Of a stretch of DNA of 64,000 nt, positions 1 to 11,284 are shown piece after piece (within the stretch, counting starts at the first letter, position 1; each line of letters begins with the position of its first letter). The stretch lies in contig QKWP01000417.1 of the NCBI GenBank assembly GCA_003550325.1, positions 138,273 to 202,272 of the forward strand, written 5' to 3'. Below the pieces are notes generated by a model. The model was not told the DNA's origin. It made no database searches and was given only the letters and a program-made list of their open reading frames with translations. The stretch is from Gigaspora rosea (taxonomy: Eukaryota; Glomeromycota; Glomeromycetes; Diversisporales; Gigasporaceae). Both the position numbers and the translations under genes were made by a program.

Positions 1-203
1 AAAAAGTACAAAATTACAAAATTTCAATATGGTTTTTAAACTCAAAATTTTTTCTTTTCTTGTTTTATATGCTTGTAAAATTTAATTTTAAGTTAATTAG
101 TTAAGCCGAAAAAAATCTTTAGCTAAAAGTTCATAGTAAATTCATATGTTTTTATTATAATTTTTATTATAAACTTATTTTAAAAGAACATGTCCTATGA
201 CTG

Positions 204-489
204 ATAACTTCTAATAGACCAGTCCGTTTTTTATAATTTACCACCAAATGACCACCTCAAAGAGGCAATTCCAACAAGCCCAGAATTGCTAAAATCCAAT
301 CACGAGATTACAGAATTGCTAAATTTTTTGTGTTGTTTTTGATGAAACTAATCTATTTTCATCAAAAACAATTCAAAAACTTAGTGATCCCGTGATCCTG
401 TAATTGAATTTTAGCGATTCTGGGCTTGTTAGAATCGCAGTCATTTTGGTGATAAAATTATAAAAACAAACTGGTTTATCAAAAGTTAT
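204..489. repeat. Foldback (inverted-repeat) element
   Basis: The two ends are inverted copies of each other: ATAACTTCTAATAGACCAGT at the left and the complement of a matching stretch at 470-489. The similarity runs inward through ACAAGCCCAGAAT on both arms (about 277-291 and 421-434). There is no ORF. Similar arms, with ATAACTTTTGATC and a CCAAAATG box, lie inside the two pogo-like elements near 25570 and 26410, so this looks like a dispersed non-autonomous family. No clear target duplication was seen. Confidence 0.6.
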
Positions 490-1137
490 TTATTACCTTT
501 CTAGTATTATAGCTTAATTATATCGATGTTAACTCAACATAGTAGTACCATAGTAACGTATCAGGTATTAGCTACTTAAATTTTAATGTGCTATACAAAT
601 AAGGAAAAAGAATACGATGATGGTAAAATAAAATCACACCTGAAAATAAAGTCACATGCTAGAATGAAATAGCATAAAAAATAACGATAACATGATTAAA
701 AATTCATAAAGAGCGTGTAACTTTTTCTAAAATATCAATAAAGATGCATAGCATAGTCTTTTACTAGGGCGTAAAAGATTTTTTTTTACAACATAGCACT
801 GGTTTAGTAGCATCAAGAGCAAGAACACCGGCAAGAGCACATGCAAGAGCAAGAGAAGATATATAAATAACGCTCTTAACTTTGCAACACATCAAATGTC
901 CTTTTTTGCAGGTAAAACAAAAAAGGAAATCCGATTTTGTAAATAAACTAAGTGTGTGAGATAAAAAATTTAGGGTGGGCCTTAATGTTAGAGGCTATAG
1001 GGTTAGAGTGATGCTTAATATAAGTAAAATTTCATTCCCGTCATTTTTAATTAGTGCACCAAGATCGATTTAAACATTAGTTTTTGCGTATTTTCGCTTT
1101 TTTCTTCTTTTACAGTGTTCGAATTCTTCGTCAGGCT
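490..1137. other. Intergenic AT-rich stretch, no gene seen
   Basis: No coding region or repeat is supported here. A short run of imperfect AAGAGCA repeats lies near 815-855. The short frames overlapping its right end belong to the minisatellite that follows. Confidence 0.5.
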
Positions 1138-1144
1138 TATAGTT

Positions 1145-1312
1145 GTTAGGCGAAACCTATTTCCAAAATGGCGAAAGACGAAACCTAAGCCCAAAAAAGA
1201 CGAAACGTCGAAACCTATTGGTGAAACGTCGAACCCTGGCGAAACGTCGAAACCCTGACGAAACTTCAAACCCTTGGCGAAACCTCAAACCCTTGGCGAA
1301 ACAGCTAAATTC
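1145..1312 (+). repeat. GGCGAAACsTC-type minisatellite
   Basis: Short units of 13-21 bp built on GGCGAAAC, CGAAACGTCGAA and CAAACCCTTGGCGAAAC repeat in tandem. Complementary units appear at about 2435-2545 near the other end of the enclosing element. The open frames here are low-complexity by-products on both strands. Confidence 0.65.
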
Positions 1313-1631
1313 CGGTAAAGCCATCTTGCCAAATGTTGGTACTGTGATCCCCAAATCTTTCGAAAAACAATAAACATTTTTCTCTTAACGTAATGGTAAG
1401 TTATAAATTTGGCACATTCCGGTTTAGGGTATAAATGTTAGGCGAAAAACAAAACGTCGAAGTGCCGAAATTTTGAAGAAACTCCATCTCACATAAAGCA
1501 TTGGCGCCATGGCCTCTAAGTTATTTGGGCTTAAATTATGATTATAAATATACTTTTTTATAGCAACTACTTGACTGATACTTTTTGTCAGCACCGACGA
1601 GTATTTTATTAATAATAATTTTTTACATGAT

Positions 1632-2046
1632 AGTAGAACCGATTACTTATAACTCTGGTCAGATTTGCTGATCGTTTGGTCATATTCGAAATAGAATGCT
1701 CTGGGTTTGGCCTAGGGTTGTGTTAACTTACTTGACAATGTAACTTACATTGTAAGTTACATTGTAAGTTACATGACCTCATGTAAGTTACAAATATATA
1801 AGGTATTAAAGCAGGCTGGCATTAAGAAATTTTGACCAGCATTAAGATGAAATAGAAAGCCAAAAGCTAAAGCGGGCCAACTTTAAAAATATTGGCCAGC
1901 ATTAGATTAGTGTAACATATGTAAGTTACATAAGTTACACAAGTTAAAGTCTAACGTAAGTTAGGATAACTTACCTTAAGTTATACAACCATAGTTTGGT
2001 CAAACGATCTGCAAATTCGATCCGAGTTATAAGTAATCGTTCTACC
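1632..2046. mobile_element. Nested inverted-repeat element (MITE)
   Basis: Arms of about 55 bp are inverted copies: GATTACTTATAACTC with TTTGCTGATCGTTTGG at 1641-1680, and the complementary series at 1990-2040. The core contains a direct repeat of CATTGTAAGTTA units at about 1737-1790. It sits inside the 1138-2553 element. No coding frame is present. Confidence 0.55.
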
Positions 2047-2710
2047 ATTTTAGATTCAGTTAAAATCATCAATAATGAGTATTGTTGTCTTTCATAAAAT
2101 TTGATGCCTTGGATGGACAATTTAACTATGTAAAAAAAAAAAATGTAAAATTTTTGAATAATTTTTCAAAATAATCAATGCAAAGATTAATGTTGCAATG
2201 AAAACTGCTATATTGTAACCAATTATAGCATAAACTACAACAATTTTTATTATATTAAAAAGCAAAGAAGAAAGATATCTAATTTAAGCATAAGACTTAG
2301 TATAGAAAGAAGCAACTATACGTATTATAAATTAAGTTGATAATATTTTTAACCTTTATTTTAGACTGGTAAGTTTTACCTTTATGTAGTTTTTCAACCT
2401 TTAGTTTATTAGTTTCTCCAACTTCTAGTTTCTAGTTTCGCCACGTTTCGCCGGTTTCGCCATTTCGCCATTTTGGAATTTTTTTGGCGAAAGTCGAAAC
2501 TAGGTTTCGACTTTCGCCAACGCGAAACCTCTAGGTTTCGCCTAACAACTATAGTCAGGATAATCCGGAATAGTCAAAATTGGCACTCTCCGATTGACTA
2601 TTTCCTCTCCAGGAGCTTGCATTACTCGCGCAAATAAGTGGATGCAACATAATACACATCTTTAATAAATTTGATGCTTTCATATGTGACACATACTTTC
2701 TTACGGCAAG

Positions 2711-4535
2711 ATGTCAATTTACGACAAACAATTTGTTTATCAGCCAGAAAAAATTGTTAAAGAAATGTGTAATCTCTATAATGAAAAAAGAATGAAAGGC
2801 CAAGATTCCGATTCAATTCTTAACACACTTGAACAATTTCTAGTAAACAAAAAACAAAATCCAGATGATATTATAGATTATTGCTTAAATGATCATGTCA
2901 ATCCTATAATTCAAAATGTTCTCGCAGATTGTTGTTATTATGGTAAATGGGTCGAAAAGGATGAAAACAAAGCATTCGTTTATTGTCAAAAGTCTGCTGA
3001 GATGGGAAATGCTGTTGCAATAAATGACCTTGGATATTGTTATCAAAATGGAATTGGCGTTGAAAAAGATGGACAAAAGACATTCGAATATTATCAAAAA
3101 TTTGCTAAAATGGGAGATGCTGTTGCAATAAGAAATGTTGGATTTTGTTATTATAATGGAATTGGAGTTGAAAAAGATGGACAGAAGGCATTCGAATATT
3201 ATCAAAAATCTGCTGAAATGGGAAATGCTGATGCAATAAGAATTGTTGGAAATTGTTATTATAATGGAATTGGCGTTGAAAAAGATGACAGAAGGCATTC
3301 GAATATTATCAAAAATCTGCTAAAATGGGAAATGCTGTTGCAATAAGAAATGTTGGATTTTGTTATCAAAGTGGATTAGGAGTGAAAACCGATAGACGTA
3401 TGGTATTTGAGTATTACCAGAAATCTGCTAATATGAATAATGTTGATGCGATATATCAAGTTGGTTATTGTTATCGAAATGGAATTGGAGTTGAAAAAAA
3501 TCAATATAAGGCATTCGAATATTACCAGAAATCTGCGGAGATGGGTAATGCTGCTGCAATAAATCAAGTTGGATTTTGTTATCGAAATGGAATTGGAGTT
3601 GCAAGAAGCACACAACTTGCCAATGATTGGTATAAAAAGTAAGTTAATATTTTATTATAAAACTCTTTCAATTGATTTTATTAATTTTTAAATTCTAATA
3701 GAGAACGAAGTATAAAGAGTATGTACTTTTTTTTTTGTTTATTCAGTATCTAGCTAGAACTAATTAATTAGAAAATGTTTTAAGAAATAATTAAATCATC
3801 ATATCCTCCTGATCTTGATAACAATTTGATAAACTTATTGGATGATGAGAGATATCAGTTATCATGGATTTCCTATGAAGAATTCGAGAATATTAAGCAG
3901 ATAGGCAAAGGTGGATTTGCAACAGTATACAATGCTGATTGGCATGATAAAGGACAAAATGCTATAATAGACGTTGCACACAAAATAAATGATAATTCTG
4001 AAAAACTTAATCAAGAATTTATGAGCGAGGTAAATTGATGAAGTTTTATGTTTTTAAAAAACTTAAACTAATAATTATTTATTCTCAATAGTTGAAAAGG
4101 TTTTGTGAAATCGGATACGAAAATCCTTCATTCTTACAATGCTATGGAATATCAAGACATCTAGATGGAAAATATATAATTGGTTTAAAATATGCAGTTA
4201 GAGGTTCTTTACGTCAGAATCTTTCCAATGTGTCACAAATGGAATGGAAAAAAAAGCTTAATTTACTTCATTGTATTGTCACTGATCTTGAAGCAATTCA
4301 TTCTCAAGAAATGATCCATCGCGATTTGCATAGTGGAAATATTTTACAAAATACCTTGGATAGTGCATACATCACAGACTTAGGTCTTGGTCTTTCAATT
4401 TCGCAAAATGAAAAAATGAATGAAAAAATGGAAGGTAAAATTTGTGGAATCTTACCTTATATCGATCCACAAGTTTTAATTAAAAAAGAATATACTACTG
4501 CATCAGATATTTATTCATTTGGAATAATCATGTGA
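2711..4535 (+). pseudogene. Sel1-repeat / TKL-type protein kinase, copy 1 (broken)
   Basis: The N-terminus (MSIYDKQF...) is followed by 36-residue Sel1-like repeats of the form YCYxNGIGVEKDGQKAFEYY. After intron 1 (3639-3701), a 17-nt exon (3702-3718) and intron 2 (3719-3784) comes a kinase N-lobe with glycine loop IGKGGFATVY. Intron 3 (4030-4091) separates it from an exon with HRDLHSGN and DLG. Joined this way all exon phases agree. One base is missing after 3286 (GATGACAG against GATGGACAG in sister repeats), which shifts the Sel1 frame. The kinase ends at TGA (4533-4535), where a deletion removes the rest of the C-lobe seen in copy 3. The start is ATG at 2711 because the upstream ATG at about 2684 is followed at once by TGA. 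Confidence 0.85.
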
Positions 4536-5457
4536 GATGATTTATTGAATGCTAATTGATAAGATGTATATTATATATTACAGAAAATTTGAAAATACCA
4601 AAATTTTAATTAGGATTTAAATTTGTAGATTTTATGTCTCTGTTTATTTCATAATAATTAATCAGATCATAAAAAATCTTCTAAAAATTAAAAAAAACAT
4701 CAGAATAGTGATCTTTGCTATTGTTTAAATAAGGCATTTATTTATTATCACCACGATTTATGGTTGACTGAATTAACAAAAGGTCAATTCATTTGTTAAT
4801 ATCATTTATAATTTTTGCTTTTGAATTCGATCGAAAATTGGCTTAGTAAAAAAAAATAGCTTGGTAAATCTTTCAAGACTCCAAAGACTTCCAATATCTT
4901 AGCCAAAATAATAATGTGTTAACATAATTCGTGAAAAATAGTACCACTTGTTAGCATACCCCACGATTTGTATCTGAGATTAATCAAGTATATTTCGTGG
5001 ACATGATTGTAAAAAGGCATAGTCAAAACATATGCATCCAAGTATTTTCGATGATTGGTTAACTTTATTATAAATTCCCTACATAAAATACCTTCCACTT
5101 GACAAAGATTTTGCCCCTGGGAATGCAAGAGTTGGGCACTATTTGCCACAAATTATGGTAAATATTCAAGGCTGAAGATAAGCTGTAAGCTAAGCAAAAC
5201 CAGTTAATTACGTATCTATCCTTGATAATTATACTATCTTTAAACCTATTATACTGTAATCCATGCAAGGTTTCATAGTACTTTACAGTTAAAAAAAATG
5301 GCATGAAAAACTCCTTTAAAAATAACACGGTAAAAATTCAAAGATCTCTATCTCTGCCAAAAAAATAATATGGTAAATATAGAGAGCTGAAATAATTAAA
5401 ACTAAGCTGTAAAATTGTACAAAGCCAGTTAACTACATATTTACCTTTGTAATTATA
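4536..5457 (+). other. Non-coding duplicated stretch
   Basis: It aligns with 40380-41710 of copy B except for the 386-bp insertion present only there. It has many short indels and no conserved reading frame. The frames of 76-86 aa on the minus strand are not kept in copy B and are not supported as genes. Confidence 0.6.
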
Positions 5458-6218
5458 CTACTACCTAGGGGATAGTTAAATATACGGGGGGACAACTCAA
5501 TGTTACACAAGTAGATAATCGATCTTCGAAACTGTCATCATATATAAATCTATAAGTAATACGATATTACCCCATGTTCAAAATGAAATATCAACCAATA
5601 ATTAATCCAACTATGCAAAAATAATTATTAACTGATATTGGCAGGATGCTCATGTTTATAATTATATAATTTTTTTCGCCAGTTTATCTTTAAATTTTTT
5701 TGAAAAATAGAATCAGCGGTTTGAAATATCTCTAAACTAATACACGGGTCTATAGTATAGGGTAAAGTAGGGGTAAATACGTATTAAAAGACCCGGATAT
5801 GATACTGTAAGTAATATAAATAAATATTCACATGCTATTTATACATTTACATTATTAACTTCTATGGGCTTTTCGGTATGCTTTTTTTTTTAGAGTTTTA
5901 TAAAACAAGCATACTTTTTGGGAAATTTGAGAGCATATATTAAGGCAAGTATACTAGGCTGCTAGGCGTGTGAAAAGAAACTTTTAGCGTATTTAACGTC
6001 TAAGCTGTTTTCTAAATCAAAGTAAGCCGCTTTTTTTTCTAATTTTTGACATCAGGTATTGAAGAGTATGGACGAAATACACCTTAGCTGAGATAATTAT
6101 GTCGGCATAAGTTTAAATGATTCCAGAACCGTAACATCGGTCTTGGTATGTTAAGTTTACATATGTTAACAGAATTTTCTGGATTTATTTATATAAAACG
6201 TTTCAATTTATTTTAAAA

Positions 6219-6335
6219 AAAGTATTAGAAGATATTCCACAAAAAAAGCGCAATGATGTCAAAAAATCGCTTTTAAGTTTCAACATTCATTTCTTCCCTG
6301 ATGAAAAGAAAATTCTTGCTGCAGATCAGCCACAG
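6219..6335 (+). pseudogene. TSR1-like fragment (later exon), captured
   Basis: The frame reads DIPQKKRNDVKKSLLSF then HFFPDEKKILAADQPQ, followed by CAG|GTATTAG, which looks like a retained splice donor. In TSR1, a GTPase-like 40S ribosome-biogenesis factor, a PxKKQxDxKK...FP..KL...D.QQ segment lies after the conserved ADxxLF region. Here it comes before that region, so the order is shuffled. It is a fragment inside the 5465-8007 transposon and has no start. Confidence 0.6.
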
Positions 6336-6541
6336 GTATTAGGTTATTGAAGATGATAAAATACAATGCGATTAAGTGGGATTAAAAAAGTTCGTCTAGA
6401 TTGCAATGAAGTTTGAAGTTATCAAGGGAGCAGACAAATCTTAGTTAAACTAGAAGCTATTTGTCGCCAATGTCATTTAACTCAACATATGTACGTGAAA
6501 GAGGCTCAGGTAATATTTATTTTGTTACTTTTTTTGTTGAA

Positions 6542-6730
6542 GGCAAAGATGTGTACAAATCTCTAAAAAATGAAGCTGGTGTTCATTGTGTACAAAGAGT
6601 TCCAGCTACAAATTTATGAATTTATGCATTTGAATACTCAACTTCCTAAACAAATTTCATAGAGGAAGTCATGCCCATATATGCTTTTGTGGAGGAGATC
6701 GAGATATCTTTTGACAATATCAACGATGAT
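6542..6730 (+). pseudogene. Mitochondrial peptide chain release factor fragment, captured
   Basis: The frame reads GKDVYKSLKNEAGVHCVQRV then PATN. Class I release factors have YxxLKxExGVHRVQRVPxTE at this point. After a break, EVMP and VEEIEISFDNINDDG follow, matching the family's VAVLPE...I.I...DL stretch, and end at a GT donor. The GGQ region that should follow is absent. The Cys in GVHCVQ replaces the usual Arg. It lies between the two TSR1 pieces in the same transposon, so at least two host genes have been sampled. Confidence 0.6.
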
Positions 6731-6996
6731 GGTAACTTATTTTTCTCTTTTTTTTTTATTTCCAAGTTTTACATACATTCATATTTAGTCCGAACTCTCA
6801 GGGTTATGGGATACGGTAGAGGAACTGTTTTTCTGCAAGTCGCTTAATTATATGAAAGCGTCGAACAATTGGCTTCATCGATTAGCGGAAATATTGCTTG
6901 TTTAAAGTATGAAAAGTTTGATTTTTATTTTTTTAAGATTTATGCAATTATTGATTAATCCTATACTTAAATTGATAGTGCTGAACGTTCATCTTT

Positions 6997-7137
6997 TTGG
7001 AGCGTAATTTCATTGATATTCTTGATGCATACAAAATGGCAGATTTTATGTTATTGATACTTTCTGCAAAAGTTGAAGTTGATCAATTTGGAGAATTATG
7101 CCTTAAAGCTATTCAATCCCAAGGTTTCCCGTCAGTA
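6997..7137 (+). pseudogene. TSR1-like fragment (earlier exon), captured
   Basis: The frame reads RNFIDILDAYKMADFMLLIL then SAKVEVDQFGELCLKAIQSQ and GFPSVI. This matches the fungal TSR1 region with DACKxADFxxFxLS, EVDxFGExCLRxIQAQG and P. It opens on a TTG codon and has no ATG, as expected for an internal exon. Upstream, at about 6790-6900, a possible further piece reads ESVEQLASSISG. It runs into AT-rich sequence after ILSN. It is part of the TIR element at 5465-8007. Confidence 0.7.
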
Positions 7138-8007
7138 ATATTGTCGAATCTATTTTTACTAAAAATTTTAGTATCCTTTGCTCTGGGAAAAATATTATAT
7201 ATCTTTTGATAAAATCTTATATATTTAATAATAAAAAGTTGTACAAATTGAACGCTCTTATGTTATGCAATATTATGTATTCAATATTTTTATTTAAAAT
7301 GTTAAGAATTCATGTTTTCATTTGGCAATGTTTGATTATTCACAATCTTGATAAAACCCATGTTTTCATAGTCGTCATATACAGTACTAAATCAACGAAG
7401 TTAAGTTAATATTGTGTATAAAATGAGGGACCTGATTCGCTAAACGAAAAATTTTAATCATGTCATTAAAAGTATCAGTGAAAAAAATTTTTTTTTTTGA
7501 TAGTTTAATACAAATATAAATGTTAATTATCAAATTCGAAAAAATAATTAACAGTATATTATTTAAAGGAAAGTACAACAAATGGCATTATAGCATTATG
7601 TATGGCATTGCAACTTAACAGCATTACAGCTACAATTACAGCAAAAAATGCTAACCTTTATATAAAATTTCTAGACCCGTACCCGTACAAAAGACCTGGG
7701 GTCTATTAATGGTTTTAAAATAGGTAAAATGTAACAGACCCAGGTCGCTTATACGGCAGTTTACGGTAACCAGTGGTCCAATTTAAATAGAAAGACTTCG
7801 TTTATATATATGGGGTATAAGCAACCTATAACTTCATGAATCGGCTGCTTTTACATGTGTATGTGTTGAAAAAAAATAAAGAAAAGCGAATTTTTAATAT
7901 GAAAATTTGTTTGTGTAACCAATTTATGAGGGTGACAGTTCGGTCAGTAATTGATCTACTTGTGTAATACAAAGTTGTCCCCCCCCGTATATTTAACTAT
8001 CCCCTAG

Positions 8008-8740
8008 CTACTACGTATACTGTAATCCATGCAATTTTTATAATTACAAAAATGTCGTGCAAAACTTTTTTAAAATAGCCAAAATGAAATTAAAGCCAAT
8101 AAAAAAAGTAAACTGAAAGTTTAATAGAGTTATTGAATCTCATTTTTAAGAATAAATTAAAGATAGAAAAGTAAAAAAGCAAAGAAATAATAATGTGGTA
8201 AATATGCGTACAAGACTGAAGATAACTTAATCTATGTAAAATTTCACAGTGTTTTACATGAATAAGTCATTTCACCAATTGCTTTATATTCATCAAATTT
8301 TTACTAATCATTAATTATGTCTATAATCACTGTGCACTTAATGTTGTTAAATACTTAAGCAAATATTATTACATGCACTCAGGATCAGATTTTTGTATAT
8401 AATCCATGAAATTTAACCTTGGTTTAAATACATTGTACAATTTGTTTTAACCAAATCAATCAAATTAATATTTTTGAAAAAAATTTATCTCAATGGCATC
8501 AGTACTTTACTTTATTTTACCGTTGTCTTGGTCCTTAGTTTAATCATTCTTTCATCCAATGCGCAACACAGTAAGTTTTAAAATATTTCATTTTTAAATG
8601 CAATATGAATATGAATGTTTATCTTTAATTTTTTATATTTTATTAATATATGCCTTTTACAAATTTTTTTGTTATAATCAGAATGCCAATTGATAATAAT
8701 AATATAATTAATTTTTAAAATAAATTATTAAATTATATAA
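8008..8740 (+). other. Non-coding duplicated stretch
   Basis: It aligns with about 41712-42536 in copy B. No ORF or motif is conserved between the copies beyond bulk similarity. Confidence 0.55.
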
Positions 8741-9099
8741 GGCCATATAAAATTAATTTTTTGGTTCTCATAACATAAAAAAAAAAAACGACCCGACAGG
8801 CCGGTCTTTTATTTAAAAATTTTTAAAATTTTTTAAATTATAAAATTTAAATTTTATTTTTAAAAAATAATAACCCGGCATTATAGTATTAAATACTGAA
8901 ATAAATAAAGTAATGAACCGCTCATCTGGACTTTATTTAAAAATTTTATATATAAAAATTTTAAATTTTATAAAATTTTTTTAAAAAAAATTTTTGAAAT
9001 TCCACCCGGCTATTAAAACATATAAAAAAATTTTTTCAAAAAATTTTAAAATATGACCCGGCCGGGTTATGAGAACCAAAAAATTAAGTTTGTATGGCC
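8741..9099. mobile_element. PIF/Harbinger-type MITE with TAA target duplication
   Basis: The inverted ends are GGCCATATAAAATTAATTTT and a complement ending TATGGCC. TTGGTTCTCATAAC matches GTTATGAGAACCAA further in. TAA flanks both sides (8738-8740, 9100-9102). Copy B has ATATAATTCATTG uninterrupted near 42530-42545, so insertion into one TAA is directly visible. A 3-bp TWA duplication with GG-starting ends is typical of PIF/Harbinger. The 359-bp interior has no transposase. The 62-aa frame at 9053 only crosses the right end. Confidence 0.85.
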
Positions 9100-9102
9100 T
9101 AA

Positions 9103-11284
9103 TTCATTGACTAGTTACATTATTCAAAATTCGAATTTTTCTGCCTTGCAAGGTCACTTTTACCATCAAGCTAGTGATGGCACTGCTGTTATGAACTTGA
9201 TATTATTGACCCAATTTATGAAGTTTATTGTTTATATTTAGGGGTTTCAAAGTTAACAAATAAGTGACGTATTTCGAAAATAAATAGGATTTTTCAATAG
9301 CATTTTTACTATGTTGAATTATAAATTAAAATAAGATTCCCTGATTTTAACTTTGCAACCCCTATTATCATTGTAGTTTCGTTTTTATTCTGAGTATGGT
9401 CATATTGGAAAACTATTTGCCCCAGGACATTATATATCTTACTCCTCTATTAATGTCTTATCAGTCTATTTAACATATGAATGTTACTTAACTTATTTTT
9501 AAATGCTTTTAATCTTTGTTCTTGATAATGTAAATTTCATATTTAAAGCATTTATAGTTCAAATAGGCTAAGGTTATCAATTTTTTTTTAAATTTACTAT
9601 ACTGTATCTACTTGGAAAAAAAATCCCAAGTATTAAACAAAACAAAAACAAGTAAGCTCATATGTTTATTTTAGAAATCCCTAATGACTTACTCTTATGT
9701 GTTATTATTTTTAAGTTTCAATAAATAGAATTGTTGATTCTTTTTGTAGATGCATATTTATTTTACAGTATTATTGAACATAATTTTATCTTAAAATAAG
9801 TTTCAAGGATATATATAGAGAGATAATAACTTTTCATTAAATCATTTAGTAGACAAAAATTTATATAATTTTATTAAATTTAGAGAATATCGATAATTAA
9901 AAAAATTTCTAAAATAATTGTAAAATTAGATAAATTTGGTTAAACGCATATTGAAAGGATTTCATTAAGGATGATGATTCAATTGACTAAAAAAAACTGT
10001 AGAATTAGGTGTTCAGCTCTGACGACTTCAATCAAAAACCAATTGATATACTGTAGATCCTGACTATATACTGTTGAGCTTGTTATGTAATCCAGAGTTC
10101 TAAGAACTACGCCTCAATTGAAGCCTTCATTATTAGAATTTAGTTTAAGCAGCGTTTCGGATATTAATAGTTTCAATTGTGAATTACTATGATCTCATTT
10201 TTTTCAGTATGTGCTTTGTCAACCGTCCTGTATTTTGAATTTCCTATTTTATACCGAACTAATATAATTTTTAAAATTTTTAGTTCGTTCATTATAAAAG
10301 ATTTATTGTAATGAGAGTGACTGTATTTAATATGTAAGTAGAGTATTTTTCCAGTAATTTAGAAGTATGTAAGGTTGACAAAGCTTATAAAATTTAGTTT
10401 AAAAGTGGAGATCCTTTAACAATAAGGAATGTTAGATCAGCGTAGATTATATGCTTTTTTCATTTGAAGATTTTTTATAAACTATATAGTATGTGTTTAT
10501 TAACTAACATTCTTGTGTTTATTTGAAATTCACTACCATACTTTTAAAGTCAATATTTCTCTTATATTAAGAACTTTGATAAGTTGTCATCATTCTGGCT
10601 TGTAAAAATTTTAAAGATTATAATTTATAAGCATTATAAAAGGAACCGAATACGAATATTTCTTGAATTTAAAACAATAATATTAGAAACAAAAGCTTAC
10701 CATAAAATCTCAAAATAGTGGGCATGAGCATTAATTACTCTATGAAAAATGAAGGGAAATACACTTTTTTTTAAAAAAATATAAAGACATAATTTGAATA
10801 GAAATAATGTTAGAAAATGGAGTTTCATCCTATTAAAACTTATGATTTTATTATTGTTTTCATTAGAATTTTTTTAATTTGCGCAAATTACTTGGGATAA
10901 TTAATTCGCCACGAACCTGACGAAATAAACAGTGCAACACCTTGGTCATATACATAAAAATCAATCAGTGATCTGACTTTAAATCTTTCTTTCTTATAAA
11001 TATCAAATAATTGGATCGAAAAAATTTAACGTTTTATTTAAAGTTATCATTCGAAAATCATAAAATATAGATAAATTCTTGAAAAAGCAAATATCTAATA
11101 ACATCATGAACAGTCGATAAAAATAATGATTGCAAATGATTACAAAAGAATATTGAAATTTATCAGATCGAAACTTTACATCATTTTTTTGAAATAGACA
11201 AAAACTTCTAATAGTAAAATACGCCATTCAATAAAAAATTCAATTATTACATTATAATATAATGCAGTCTTAATTTCAACTGAT
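9103..11284 (+). other. Non-coding duplicated stretch
   Basis: It aligns with 42541-44665 of copy B with scattered indels. Reading frames are not conserved between copies, so no gene is called. Confidence 0.55.

Larger units (their letters stand above)
1138..2553. mobile_element. TIR DNA transposon (hAT-like), non-autonomous
   Basis: The terminal inverted repeat TATAGTTGTTAGGCGAAACC starts the element and its complement ends it at 2553. The flanks GTCAGGCT and GTCAGGAT match at 7 of 8 positions, which fits an 8-bp target duplication as made by hAT transposases. The interior has GGCGAAAC-rich tandem repeats at both ends and a second inverted-repeat element nested at 1632-2046. No transposase frame is visible, so it would depend on an enzyme encoded elsewhere. 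Confidence 0.6.
5465..8007 (+). mobile_element. 2.5-kb TIR transposon carrying host gene fragments
   Basis: The element begins CTAGGGGATAGTTAAATATA and ends with the exact complement. The inverted similarity extends about 50 bp, through ACAACT and TTACACAAGTAGAT. The flanking direct repeat CTACTAC occurs at 5458-5464 and 8008-8014. Copy B has the uninterrupted site with a single CTACTAC near 41710, which proves an insertion of 2543 bp with a 7-bp target duplication. No transposase frame is evident. The cargo holds exon-like pieces of TSR1 and a mitochondrial release factor, listed separately. This resembles Pack-type gene capture. The superfamily is not assigned. Confidence 0.9.

Noticed and set aside
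2885-3298. Minus-strand frames of 60-200 aa under every Sel1 region (also 3376-3615, 17689-18036, 21088-21372, 37363-37956)
   Set aside because: They are the complement of the Sel1 repeats. The 108-nt periodicity keeps them open by chance, and they show only F/N/S/I-rich low-complexity sequence.
9053-9241. 62-aa frame across the right end of the PIF-type MITE
   Set aside because: It starts in the transposon and continues into flank. It is absent from copy B, which has no MITE.
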